A stretch of 64,000 bases of DNA from Owenia fusiformis (lineage: Eukaryota; Annelida; Polychaeta; Sabellida; Oweniidae), in assembly GCA_903813345.2 (NCBI GenBank), contig CAIIXF020000001.1, positions 25,099,915 through 25,163,914 on the forward strand. The letters are read 5' to 3'. Each line of letters opens with the position of its first letter. The first letter of the stretch is position 1. A program made the position numbers and the translations under genes. Positions 14,001 to 27,000 of this stretch are shown in pieces. Below the pieces are notes generated by a model. That model worked only from the letters and a program-made list of their open reading frames with translations, made no database searches and was not told the DNA's origin.

Positions 14001-17000
14001 CATAGAATGTAATGTAACTCATTATGCCGGATTCTCGTTACCCTGATGTTTACGATCTCCAATTAGACTTGCTTTAATTACGTTTTCACAAAAAGGCTAT
14101 GCTATATACCACCATGGTTTGGTTCAGTGAGTTCGTCTCTATTATATTATTGCAATGTATCTTCATCAAAATGGTTCCTTTTGGGTGATAGTTTCTTTGA
14201 TTAAATTATTTTCATGTGATTTAATTTTTAATATAACTTTCCAGCCTATACATTCAGATTCCAAATATAAGTAAATACAAGAAAATAATTTAATCCAGAG
14301 AATGCACATTTTCAGTTATATTAATAACTTGGAAATATTATTGAACCTTTTCAAACTTATTCCGTGATTTTTCACACAACAATTGATTGTGAATTTTTCA
14401 ATTAATTCTGAATATAATAAATATAAATAAATACGAGTGTTGTTCCGGAAAGTCATAAAACAGCTTATAACTACGAGTCTTCGATTTCACCTTTTAGCCT
14501 TGAATAATAAAATCTCGTAGAAATCAGTTCAAAACTTCTGGAACAACACTCGAAAAACGATAAAACAATGTATGGATTGATACCAGAATATTGTATTTTC
14601 TAATGTTGCCCTTTATGGTTATTATTGGTCATAGAATAAATAGTTTTACAAAAATAAAATTCAAATTATTCCTCAGTTGAGACTGACACTCAAAGCACTA
14701 TTTGTGTACCACCACTCAAAGGTTTCTTACGCCATACTTAAGACAAAAAGATCAACCAAGGCTTCTGCTGATCACAATCAATTTCAAATTACAGAATTAC
14801 AATTTTCTTTTGGAATGAAAAATCTCTTGTCTTGTAGCTAATCTAAAAGCTATTGATCACACAGCATTGCCAAATAATGTGGCTTTCCAATCAGTTTATT
14901 TGCACATTAGTTCCGTTTATGTTTCATTAAAGCCCAGTCTCAGAAGTCACTCCAAAAACACTGATAAAACATATGATAAAGATACTCATTAATATAATAA
15001 AGGCATATTAAAATTTGATTCATTTTCAGATAAGGCGACTGAGACATTCAAATTAAGTGGGCATTGATTAGAAAAGTGTCATAATTATAGGCCTGTCTCA
15101 GCTTTTCTGATAAAGTAATATTTTTAGGGAGCCTGACCAAATGTTGGCTTAAAGCTTAAGTATTCTTGCCATTTCTGACATGAGCATCTCACTAATACAG
15201 AAGAACCATCTCCAATCACTTAAATTATTTTGAAATGGCCACACTAACTCGATTTGGACAATTACTGGATAGTTAGGTCTTCAAGTTTGAGAGCTGGACT
15301 ACATTTGATGTATCATTCATTCTTCTGAAATATTCCAGATTTACTGTTATTCCATATTTCAGTATTTTGCCACGTATTGGATCGCCAATCGTTTTAAGCA
15401 ATTAAACTATGAAAAAAGAAGAAAGAAAAACTTCAAATATAACAATATTATATTCCCACATATTAAGCCTTAGTTAAAATAACATTTCTGTGCATTTTCG
15501 AAAGTGCAGATATGATCAATGAACAGAATAGCAAGAAATGAATATGACGATACGTTTTTCTTGAAATAAATTGAACATATAAGACTAAATCTAATTATTG
15601 GTATCCTAGGTTACTTGAGCACCACCAAGAAATAATGGCCAAGAATAAAGTGGAAATATTTTATTTTATTTTGATGACTCCAATGCAATTTTACAAACAC
15701 ATAAATTTTGATACAACTTGGCCAGTACTTATGAGTTCATTTTTAGCAATTTGCTGTCTAATGCAGGGCTGCGATAAGATGCCAACTGGTTAAGTGGTTC
15801 TGGTGGCAGAAAACAGTAGCCTTGCAAATCTTCTGTTTGACAAATACTTAAGCATAAGTCAAAGAACCAAAAACACAAACAATTTTTATATTGACAAATT
15901 GATGATTAAAATAGGATGATATAAAACCTTGTTTTCAGAAAATTTGGATAATTTTAAACAATGAGACATAGGATGAAGAAACTATTCTCGGAAAAGAGTT
16001 CACAACAGTAAGGGATGGTAGAAGGAATATACGGAACACGTCATGTCTAAAACAATGGTTCTTGATTAAAAGCCGACAGGTTAATTCATGGCAGTAATTG
16101 GAACTAATGCTTATAATGTATCAAATCAACATTACATCAATTTTAACGCACATTGTTGAAGGTTAACATTGCGATTATCAGCCTAAGTAGCTATTTTAGT
16201 CAATACTCATAATGTCCTACCAAATCACAATGTTCATAATTTAGCCATTTAAAGTATAATATCCAGCACAATTTTTCAAAGCTTTCAAAGTAAGATTTCA
16301 CTGATGTTTGGAAATGCATTAGTGCTAACTGAAAAAGATTAATTGAAACTCACTTTTGACAAACATTATCAAATAAACTACGTCATACATTATATGTGAC
16401 TTTGTTCAGGAAGTAAAATGCTGGATTTTACACCTTAAACTGTTATATAGTGTTTAAATCTTAAAATATACACTTATCTCAGAATACTTTTGGGCCTTAC
16501 AGCTCAATTTATTACATACTAGTATTTTTCAACAAATTTTCTTAAAAACAATTCATTGGGATGTATGCTATGCAATATTGTTAAACGGTATAAGGGTGGT
16601 CCTCTCATTGCCATTTTCATGGATATACATAACAAGTTAATAACAAAAACTCTTCTAATTTGAAAAGTTTCACATATATTTTAATGAAAGAGTAGTACCC
16701 AAAACATCATCAAATTCAATCCACTTGATAAATTTTGGCAGCAATTTTCATGTCTTGGGAAATGATCTTGGATTTTCCAACCTTTTCCTTTGTACTCATC
16801 TTTTTTATTTTAAAAGATAAAAAGTTTGATTTTGATTCTGATAAGACAAATGTGTAATTTTTTTGAATAAAAAAGAATGATCAGTAGCAAAGTGTCATTT
16901 AAAGGTTCTATTCCATTTCATTGTAAATTAAAATCTGATTTTTGAAAAATTTCTTTTCGCATTTGCAAGAAAATAGCATTTTAAGATTCACACCATCTAT

Positions 17001-18079
17001 AACAGTGTATAATAACACAGCATACTTTATCTCTAAAGCTATTTTGTATTGAACCAGCAGTCTGAAACAGCCATAAGAAATAATATTTGAATGATGGTAG
17101 CCATTTTTGTTGTTTTGTGATATGCTTTATTCAATAATGCTGAATTCAGCCTAGGCCCTGTCATATGTATATCAATTTTGAAAATTAAAATAAAGAAACC
17201 ATCAAAACTAAAAACTAAATTTGAATGAGAATAAAAATATTTCAAACAACCTAGCATTGGGTCTTTAAGAATATACATCAGGACAAATCTTGATATTATC
17301 ATGAACTAGCATGAACATATACTACAACATGTTTCACCATAAATCATGTATTTTAAAAAATGTGTACAAACAAAAATATATACAATACAGTACATAATAT
17401 TCTAAAGCATATGAACTTGAATATAACCTCAATAGCCAACTAGTTTTTAACTGTAATTGTAACTGTTATCATAATATGAAATTTACATGGCAACAGCTTG
17501 CACCATGTCCCCACCTGCAATCATCCACCACAGCCAAGGTGGAAGACACATACAATGGTCTTGAAGATTGTCAAAAGATGGCATAAACTGTCCAATACTA
17601 ACATAATTAAAATCTCATTAATAAATTGCTGAAAAACAGATTTCTTGTAATTTACCCAATGAAACAGGTTTATATTTTTATATTCCACAAAGAATAATCT
17701 TATGACGCATTAAGACAATGAGTCTAAAACAAGTTCAATGGTCCCTCAAAAACTGTTTTATCCTGAATCAGGCTATATTGTCCTATATTTTTTATCCTTC
17801 CAATCGATCATCCACACAATTGAAAAGGTCACTTTTGAAGATTTTTTCTTAAAACGCAGTCAATGATTTGATTTCAAGATGGTTGACAAGAAGTGTAGAA
17901 GTGGCAATTTTTAAATCTGCATAAGAACTTACTATCACCAAGAGGTCTGTAGCAGTATTTTAGAAACTGAGGGAAGAATTTTGACCGTATGAACATTCCT
18001 TGTTCCACAATATGTCCTCCACCTTAGAGTGGTGGGGACATAACAAATGCCATCTTAGTTCCTATCATCCTCTGGTAGA
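11085..18079. other. Gene-free interval between Evx and the receptor-like gene
   Basis: AT-rich. Holds the MITE at 14434 and a possible diffuse element from about 17500 (ATGTCCCCACC) to 18042 (GGTGGGGACATA), related at its ends to the ATGTCACCACC family. The Evx promoter must lie just above 11054, but I could not place a start site. Confidence 0.6.
14434..14552. mobile_element. ~119-bp MITE in the interval between Evx and the receptor gene
   Basis: Terminal inverted repeats CGAGTGTTGTTCC and GGAACAACACTCG bound a non-coding AT-rich interior. It is the only defined element seen in the 7-kb gene-free interval. Confidence 0.7.
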
Positions 18080-21000
18080 TTAGGTTGGTATTCGTCGTGC
18101 TCTTATAGAGGCTAACAGTGCATCTCTTGGCTCTGTGGCCCTTCGCTCATGCTCTCTCTGAGGCTTTGGTTGTCTTATGCCTTGTAAGCGTCCTGGTGTT
18201 ACATGGCTTCGTTGTTCAGATGTAATTGGGCCTTCTCGTACAGCTGTAACAACGTCTTTCTCAACAGATGAAACAATCCCTTGTTGCTCAAACAGAATAG
18301 GTTTTAGCACAGATGAAATATGCCCTTGCTGTACAGATGAAATATGCCCTTGCTGTACAGATGAAATAGGTCCGTGATGTACAGATGAAATAGGTCCTTG
18401 ATGTACAGATGAAATAGGCCCTTGTTGTACAGATGAATTAATATGCCCTTGCTGTCTGGATGAAATAGGTACTGGTTGAGCACATGAAATGAGCTCTGTC
18501 TGTTGCTGGTAATTATTATTAAAATTCATTCCTTGTTGACCGTAGTACTGTCCTGTATACTGTCCTGTATATCTCTGGGGTAGGGGAGGTGGTTCTTGTC
18601 TCTTGGGTGACGCCTGCTGCGTGTAGGGCTGCATACCATTGCTGTTTATAGTGCTATAATAGTTACCCTCATCCTGCAACATATATATTCTTTTATTGAC
18701 AGACACATAGCAGTATAGTGCAGTACTCATGGAAATGAACAGGTATCTCTCAGTAGGCAGCTGACTATAATTTATTTATTCATTTTTCAATTAATTTACT
18801 GAATTTTACTTGTAAACCGAGACACACACATGTATGTGACACAGCTGAGGAAAATTATTTGTGTACAAAATCTTACAGTGGATAGTCCCTATATTTAATT
18901 TCAGCCACAAAATATATTGCAAATAAAGTTAATAATCTAATTTTATTGATGATTCAATAAGTTTTTTGATTACCTGATATGGTGGAGCTGGGGGTGAAGC
19001 TTTTGATGGCCTAGATGATTTTGTTTTAGTGGTTTTAGAGGTTGTCAAAGGCTTAGGGCTAGGTTTGGCTTTGGACTTTGTTCCACAACTGCAATAAAAT
19101 ACGTTTTATATGAAATGACTGAATGTACCCAACATTAACATATCATAACCAACCGCCATAAACATATCATAATCAACCGACATAAACATATCAAAACCAA
19201 CCAACATAAACACATCACAATCAACAGACAATAACATATCACAATCAACCGACATTAGCATATCATAATTAACCGACATAAACATATCAAAACCAACCAA
19301 CATAAACACATCACAATCAACAGACAATAACATATCACAATCAACCGACATTAGCATATCATAATCAACCGACATAAACATATCAAAACCAACCAACATA
19401 AACACATCACAATCAACAGACAATAACATATCACAATCAACCGACATTAGCATATCATAATCAACCGACATAAACATATCAAAACCAACCAACATAAACA
19501 CATCACAATCAACAGACAATAAAATATCACAATCAACCAACATTAGCATATCATAATCAACCGACATAAACATATCAAAACCAACCAACATAAACACATC
19601 ACAACAAACTGACAAAAACCCATCACAACCATCCAACATAAAAATATCACAACTGACTGACTTAAACAGATCACAACCAACCGACTTAAACATATCAAAA
19701 CTAACCGACATAATCATGTCACAACCTACCAACGTTAACATATCACAACCAACTGACATAACTACATCACAAACAACAAGCATAAAAGCATAACAACCAG
19801 ACAACATAAACACATCACAACCAACCAACACAAACTAATCACAATATTATACACATCATGAACCTACCGACATAAACTGATCACAACTTACTGACATAAG
19901 CATTTTACAACCAACCGACATAAACACATCATAACAAATCAACATAAACACATCACAACCAACCAACATAAACACATCACAACCAACCAACATAAACACA
20001 TCACAACCAATCAACATAAACACATCACAACCAACCAACATAAACACATCACAACCAATCAACATAAACACATCACAACCAATCAACATAAAGACATCAC
20101 AACCATTATCAACCAACAGCATAAACACATCACAACCAATCAACATAAAGACATCACAACCATTATCAACCAACAGCATAAACACATCACAATAAACAAT
20201 CCTTAACCATCACAACCAAACAAAATACATCATTACAATCAACTGACAAACACATCACAAGCAACCAACATACACATATCATAACCAATAGACATAAACA
20301 CATCACAGTACAACAAACAAGACACACAGGGATAAATATTACAAGAGCAAATAGCAAATGCACACACGCCAATCAGCACAAGACTACAAACAAACAAATC
20401 ACAAGCAAAGACAAACACATCACAAGCAAACAACATAAACAAATCACAAGCAACCAATGTAACATAACCCACAAAGATCTGTTACTCCGAGTAAAAATGA
20501 AGACAGAAACATTGAATTCTCTTTATAGCCATTAAATTCCATAAAATGACATAAATACAGTTGAAGTTTTAGATTGCAGTAAGAAATAAAACAAGGCATT
20601 AACATGACAGAATGTCACCACCTAGTTGCTCACAATATTATGAGTTCAATCTTAAGTCAGATTTGAATTTCAGAGAACTAAGAACTTGTAGATGATTTTG
20701 AGAAAATAAATTGGTCAATTTGAAACAAGTTGAAAAAATACCTTTTTGACCTTTTTTGACCTTGAGAAGGTAATTGAAGGCCAAATCTCAAATCTAAAGT
20801 CAGATTTGAACTGTTGAGAACTTGTAGCTGATTTTGAAAAAAATGGTCAATTTGAAGCAAGTTGAAAAAATACCTTTTTGACCTTTTTTGACCTTGAGAA
20901 GGTAATTGAAGGCCAAATCTAAAGTCAGATTTGAACTTATGATAACTTGTAGATGATTTTGAAACATTTGGTCAATTTGAAGCAAGTTGAAGAAAGACCT

Positions 21001-24000
21001 TTTTGACCTTTTATTGACCTTGAAAAGGTCAATAAAACAGTAAACATAAAACCGCCAAACACCAACCACCAACCCCCATCCGCCGTCAAAAAAACGGAGA
21101 CCATAACTTTTTGGTGGTGACATAATGATAAGAAATGAGGTGAGACAAAAAGATACAGAATTATTGGAAAATTTTGGAAAAGTTGCTCTTTATCTTTGAT
21201 TAGAATGACACTTCCTAGTGAAGCCACATGCCTCAGATTCAGGAGGAAACTGATGTACTGTGTGTCACTTACCACCAACATAATCCGCAGCCAAACAAAA
21301 TGATTGCAACTACAGCACAAATAGAGATAGGCACTGCGGTTTCAATATCTTTCATGCCTCCCCTCGCAAGTATTTTAGTTACCATGTTCTTCATGTCTGA
21401 AAATAGTAAATTAAATACATCATATCAGTCTACACTTTTTCTCACATAATACTAATAATTAGATTTTTAAAATAGTTACTACAATGAAACGTGTAAAGTG
21501 GAACAACTCTAGAGGTGAAGCACCTCTGTGAGTGAACTTACAGAGGTTTCCCAAGATCAACTGACTTAATGATAAATGAATCTCTACAGGCACATTGCCA
21601 GCTTTTGCCAAGGGGGTTCACTTTTTAAAAGAATTCCAAACAATGGCTAAAATCACTTAAAAAAGTGCTCAGAATGGTGAAAACTGCATGATTTTGAAAG
21701 AATTTTTGGCTAAAGGGAGAGAGTTCTTTCAAACCCTCCAAGACACCATCCTGTCTACAGGCCTGCTCTTTAAGTGGTACACCTCCCAAATGGTACAATT
21801 TTTAGAGGTACCAAAGGTGTTCCACTAAGACAGGTTTTACTGTTTTTTATGTCCAAGGAAACTGTTTTAGTTGAGTAGCAGTGATGCATGCCCTCAGGTG
21901 GTGGATCTGGAAAGCTGATCTTAATGTTCTTTTGGCAGAAATATTATAATATTGTGGTAAAAGAACAATGGTTTATTCTTGCCTTTAAACTGAATGGAAT
22001 ATGTCAGCAATATACAAGATAGGAATTTTCGCTATAAAACTTAATTGGTACTGATAGTTTTTTAGAATTTTTTCCAATTCTTTCATCGAGGTACAAGACT
22101 GGATTGATATTTCTGTATGTCTCCCAAGCAAACCAAATAACCAAAAGTTTATACAAATCTGCATTATTCATCACATAATGATTGTACATTATACTATATA
22201 ATATTTTTGGATATGTCGGTCTCTGTTATTCATCAAAAGCCTCCCTGCAGTGTTAAACCATTATCTAAATCATGGTACTAGGTGTATGAGTCCTGATTTA
22301 ATTGTTATAAAACTAGGTTTTTTTATTATTCAAGGCCAAAATTTCATCTATTGAGGACAATGAGCCAAACCTATTGTTTTAATAGAACCATTATACTTGT
22401 GGTAAAAAATGATTGTCTAAAATCAAATGCCATACTGTGTATGGTTCTTTTAATATTATGGACATGTTTTTGTCAAAAAAAACTAAAGACCACACTGAAA
22501 AGTTAGATCCCTCTTAATGAAATGTGGCTACAGGCATGTACTTGCACATCATTATAAACTACTACTCGATACATAATAAATAGCTTCACAACCATATACA
22601 GCAAAACATGAATGTTAATGGGTGGTGGTCTTAGAACACCTACATATGTCTATGAGACAGGAGATGAACATGTTTGGGTTGTTCAACAGATGTTGTAAGG
22701 TTTGTGGTCTTTACCTGCACAGTTAGGAAGCCACTTTATCCCTATCCATCATTCCAGCACACTTTACCACTAAGCTCACTCTCATTTAGAATAATTGTTT
22801 CTTAATGAAATATTAATCCAAGAGATCATAAAAGTTGCTATTAATTCAATTTATGATTATACCTGATGATCTATAGCTGGAATATTCTAATTGTGGTATA
22901 CTATAAACTATGGGGATATAAACCTAGGGGACCTATAGATATGGGATAAATGGAAACATCATTATTTATTTAACAACGATCCATTATTGATTGACAAATA
23001 CAAGAGAAAATCTAAACTGGATTGGCAAAAAATTCATTAACTGATGAATATCCTGCTAATTCTTCTACAAAAAATCATAAATGAGAGAATAAATAATAGC
23101 CAAGTCAATCTATAAGTGTGTCACAATGTCCTGTTTATTATTAAGGTCAATTGCCTTCTGATCTAGCAAGTTAAACACATTAGCCATCAAACAGATTGTT
23201 TAACCGGAGAGGATATCAAAACTGTGATTTTATATGGAGCCTTTTTATTTAAAAAATCCATTCATTGCAATTTTTAAAATCATGAAATGTTACTACATAT
23301 GCAATAATTCAAATCAATGCTCAGAACATGATGACATTAATAATTGGTTAAATCAGAATCCCAGACCAAAACCAAAAAGAATAATGATAATGATTCATTC
23401 ATCATCACCATAGGAACAGTTTTTGAACAATCAATTTTATTTTCATAATCGAGTGAAACAATAGTCATCACATAAAGAAGATATCATAATAGTGATATCA
23501 TATTATGTAGTCCAATTTAACTTCTATAAAAAATTAATAGCACCCGCAAGTAGAACAGCTTGATATCACCCATTGAATTATACATCATATGGTTGCTATT
23601 CAACAATTAATTTGCTTCTTTTTTTCAAGCTCATTCTAGGGATTGTTCAAATTAAGGTCAATAAGTAAATGATTGATTTAGCGCTTGGCGCTCAAAATGC
23701 CACATGGGAATGTTTTAACAATAGCGTCTACCAATAATACAATAAAGTAAACAAACGATTAGAATAATATCATAAAATATTAATAATGATGATAAAACAT
23801 TAGAATACTAATTGTTTCCTAAGCATAGTATAAATAAATTAGTGTTTAAAACAATGGGTTGCATAAGCATTAACCAAGTCTATGCACAAAGGGGTTTGCC
23901 TCTAACAAAGAGAGCAGCCTGGTGAGACGCTATAAAGTTGAATCAAAGAGACCCTCAGTACATTATCTAATTAAATATATTACAGGTTTATAGGCATTTA

Positions 24001-27000
24001 TTGCTACCTTATACAGTTCTACCATATGACATTCGCAATCATAAGTTTGAATAGCGTAAAGCAATAATCATTTTGATTTCACTTGAATACAACTTTTAAT
24101 TTCATGAAACCTGATTGAAAACCATGGGGGTTCATAAAATTCCGTATGATTAAGCGCCCCTGAATTGGGGATCATGATGCAACCACCACATCAGAGAGCA
24201 GAGGTCCCACAAGTCGTCAAGCCACAAAGCAAGGGGCGTACATAAATACTCAATTACAATTGACCATCAAAATGACCTACTTAATCATAGAAAATTGCGG
24301 ATTTCAGTTTCTACTTTGTTAGATCTTGACAGCTAATGTAATTGCATAACTGGTCCATTTGATCTAAATGATAATATTCACATATGAAGATTCCATAACT
24401 GAACACACCTGTCAGTTAGAACAAGTTAATTGAAAATTAAAACTATTCAAAATATGATTAAAATTATTTTCAAATGACAAGTTTTCTTGAGAAAGTATGA
24501 GATATATCTTGTAACAAAAAATAATTAAATCAAACACAATTGATTATAAATTGTGATTCTGAACACTTGAAACCTCTCGAAATTAAATGAAAAAAAAAGA
24601 ATGGAAAATTTCAAAATATATTTTGATCGATCAGTTCTACCTGCTAACATGGAGCGAAGGATGCAGAAAATACAGGAGACATAAGTGGCTGCAGAGCTTT
24701 CCTTATTGGCGCACCTCAGACATGTCTTCAACAGAGTCATCAAAGCGCTCACATCCAGCTAGCATATCACAGATGCCGCAACTAATAACAATCCATTGGC
24801 TTTTGAAACGGTGGCATAACCCATTGCACAACCATATGATAAAGTACCGAGTTGTTTGGCTAAACTGTCAAAGATGCGGCACACTCCAGTGCAATTGGGC
24901 CATTAAACCACATCTGTTGTCAAAGAATCACTGTGATTATAATGAATAAAAGTGAATTATGGCCACTGAATTACTGTGTTCGGCTATTATTAAGATATCA
25001 CTGTTAAAGCTGACGAGGTGGTTGTGTTGTAAAGACTGGGCGGGGCAGGGTACATATTAACTGATAGCCCGCACGTGGTAACAGTAATTACAAAGCTCCG
25101 CTAGTGAGACCTCAATTAAATGCTCTTTTACAGTTGACAATATCTAGCCTAAGTAATTGATAATTCATACAGACTTGCTACAATGCCATTTTAATAAGTA
25201 ATGTTGAAACTCATTAGCAATTCTATGTAATAGTTAAGCCAGCAAATTGAATATTTGCTCCTTTATGTTTGTGAATGGTATATGATAAGTGTTGTGATTA
25301 TGTTTCATTAGGAATTTCATTACAGGCTACTCCCCAGTCTATTGACTGGGAGGTACGCTACTTTTAATGCTGTAAAGCTTTGATGAAAGTAGTTTCATTT
25401 TCACCTTTTTAGTTCTACTCTTTCAAACCTAACTATGAAACCATGCTCTTCATAAGCAAAACTCAGTAACAAGGCATTACCATGCAAAATCTCACTACCT
25501 GCCATTTGTTACAGACACTGACTGCTGAATACCAACTGCCAATCACCAAACACAGTCCACAAAAAAGTTGGAGACTATTACAGTATGTCACTACGTCTTG
25601 TGGCGACATAATAATAGTGTCATATACCCTGATGCATTTCACCACTCGATCAGTTCAGAGTAACCCAAACCACCTTATAAAAATCAATACTATCATTTTT
25701 TGTATAGGAATTCTGATTTTACATTCACCATTCTGTTCAAATGGCAGCGTCACTTACAAAGGATTAAAAAATTTGGGGAGATTTTATGGATCTGTTTCTC
25801 CTTATCAAGAATATCAAATTAAAGGGAAAAGTTCCAAGCAATTTCAATGATCTTCTGGTATTAAAACTATTCTAAAAATTATATTTTTGAATAATCACTC
25901 TTTGAAAAAAATGAGGTTGGACATTTTCCATTTTGTACATTAAAAATGTCTGAATAAAGAAATAAAAGAGGCTCAAACAGAAAAAAATCATTTTCTATAT
26001 AATAATAATCTTTGAGAAGCAGCACTAAAGGTGGTTGTTAAAAACAATTTTAAACAAGACATTAACATGCAAAACGTCACAACCTGCCATTTGTTACAGA
26101 CAATGAATCTCAACCGCCGAATACTGAACACCAACTGCCTAACACCAACCATATCCACAAAAAAGTTGGAGACAATAACAACATGTCGCCATTTGTGTTG
26201 GTGACATAATAAAACCAATATACTTACTGCCCTTAATGAATGCAACCTTTGTGCAATCTCCCTTAGTTCTAGAGCCAGATTTGGTTGTGTTAGTCTTGGG
26301 AGGACAGTCAAAACATTTGGTCATGGAATGACTGGGCTGGTAGGTTCCTGGATTACATTTAATACAACCCTTGTCTTTTGCTCCACTGTACTCTCCTGGC
26401 ACACAGGTTTCTGTAAAATAATTGCATCTGAAGCTTGGTTGTCAACTTACAACAACAATCATCTACATGTTTCAAATATATTTTAATTCATAACTTATAT
26501 GTATTTAATAGACCTGGACATAAACTTTCTTTTCTGCAATTTTTGAAGCCTGAAAAAATCATGCAGAAAGTGAAATTATTGCCTTTTAATTTAAATTCGA
26601 AAAAAGGTTTGAGTAGTTTTTCAATCTTGGAACTTGATCATATTGATAAGGAATCAAGCCTTTAAGAAGAAAAGGTATGTGTCCAAGTCTATTGATTATT
26701 TTAGACCTATGCATGAGAATAACAGCTATAATGTATGTATAAACTGTGAAAAGTTTCATTTAAATCACTTGACAGATAAAATACTCTAGCTGAAAAATGA
26801 GACCTTTTGAAAAAGATCTTGTTGATTATAAAAGATAATATTTAAAATATAAGTAATAATTGATTCATCCCTCAAAAGCATGTTATCCATTGTGGGATTC
26901 ATAGGCTGTACTACCCCTTGGAATCCAGGAATTTCCCTCTCAAGCAATAGGTAAAGAGGGGCATTGATAAATCAGAATGGTATTAGCTATTATCCTTACC

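Larger units (their letters stand above)
21397..26227. other. Large receptor-gene intron before the transmembrane exon
   Basis: About 4.8 kb of mostly AT-rich sequence with two MITE copies near its 5' end. A higher-GC stretch around 24640-24800 stands out but gives no convincing exon on either strand. Confidence 0.6.

Noticed and set aside
19106-20185. Two long minus-strand frames made of CDVFMLVG-type units
   Set aside because: They are an effect of a 24-bp tandem repeat without a stop codon. No splice sites, start context or complex sequence supports translation.
24525-24949. Higher-GC stretch with frames on both strands inside the receptor intron
   Set aside because: No acceptor/donor pair gives a frame that fits the phase-1 to phase-1 junction, and no domain is recognisable. 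It could still be a non-coding exon or enhancer.
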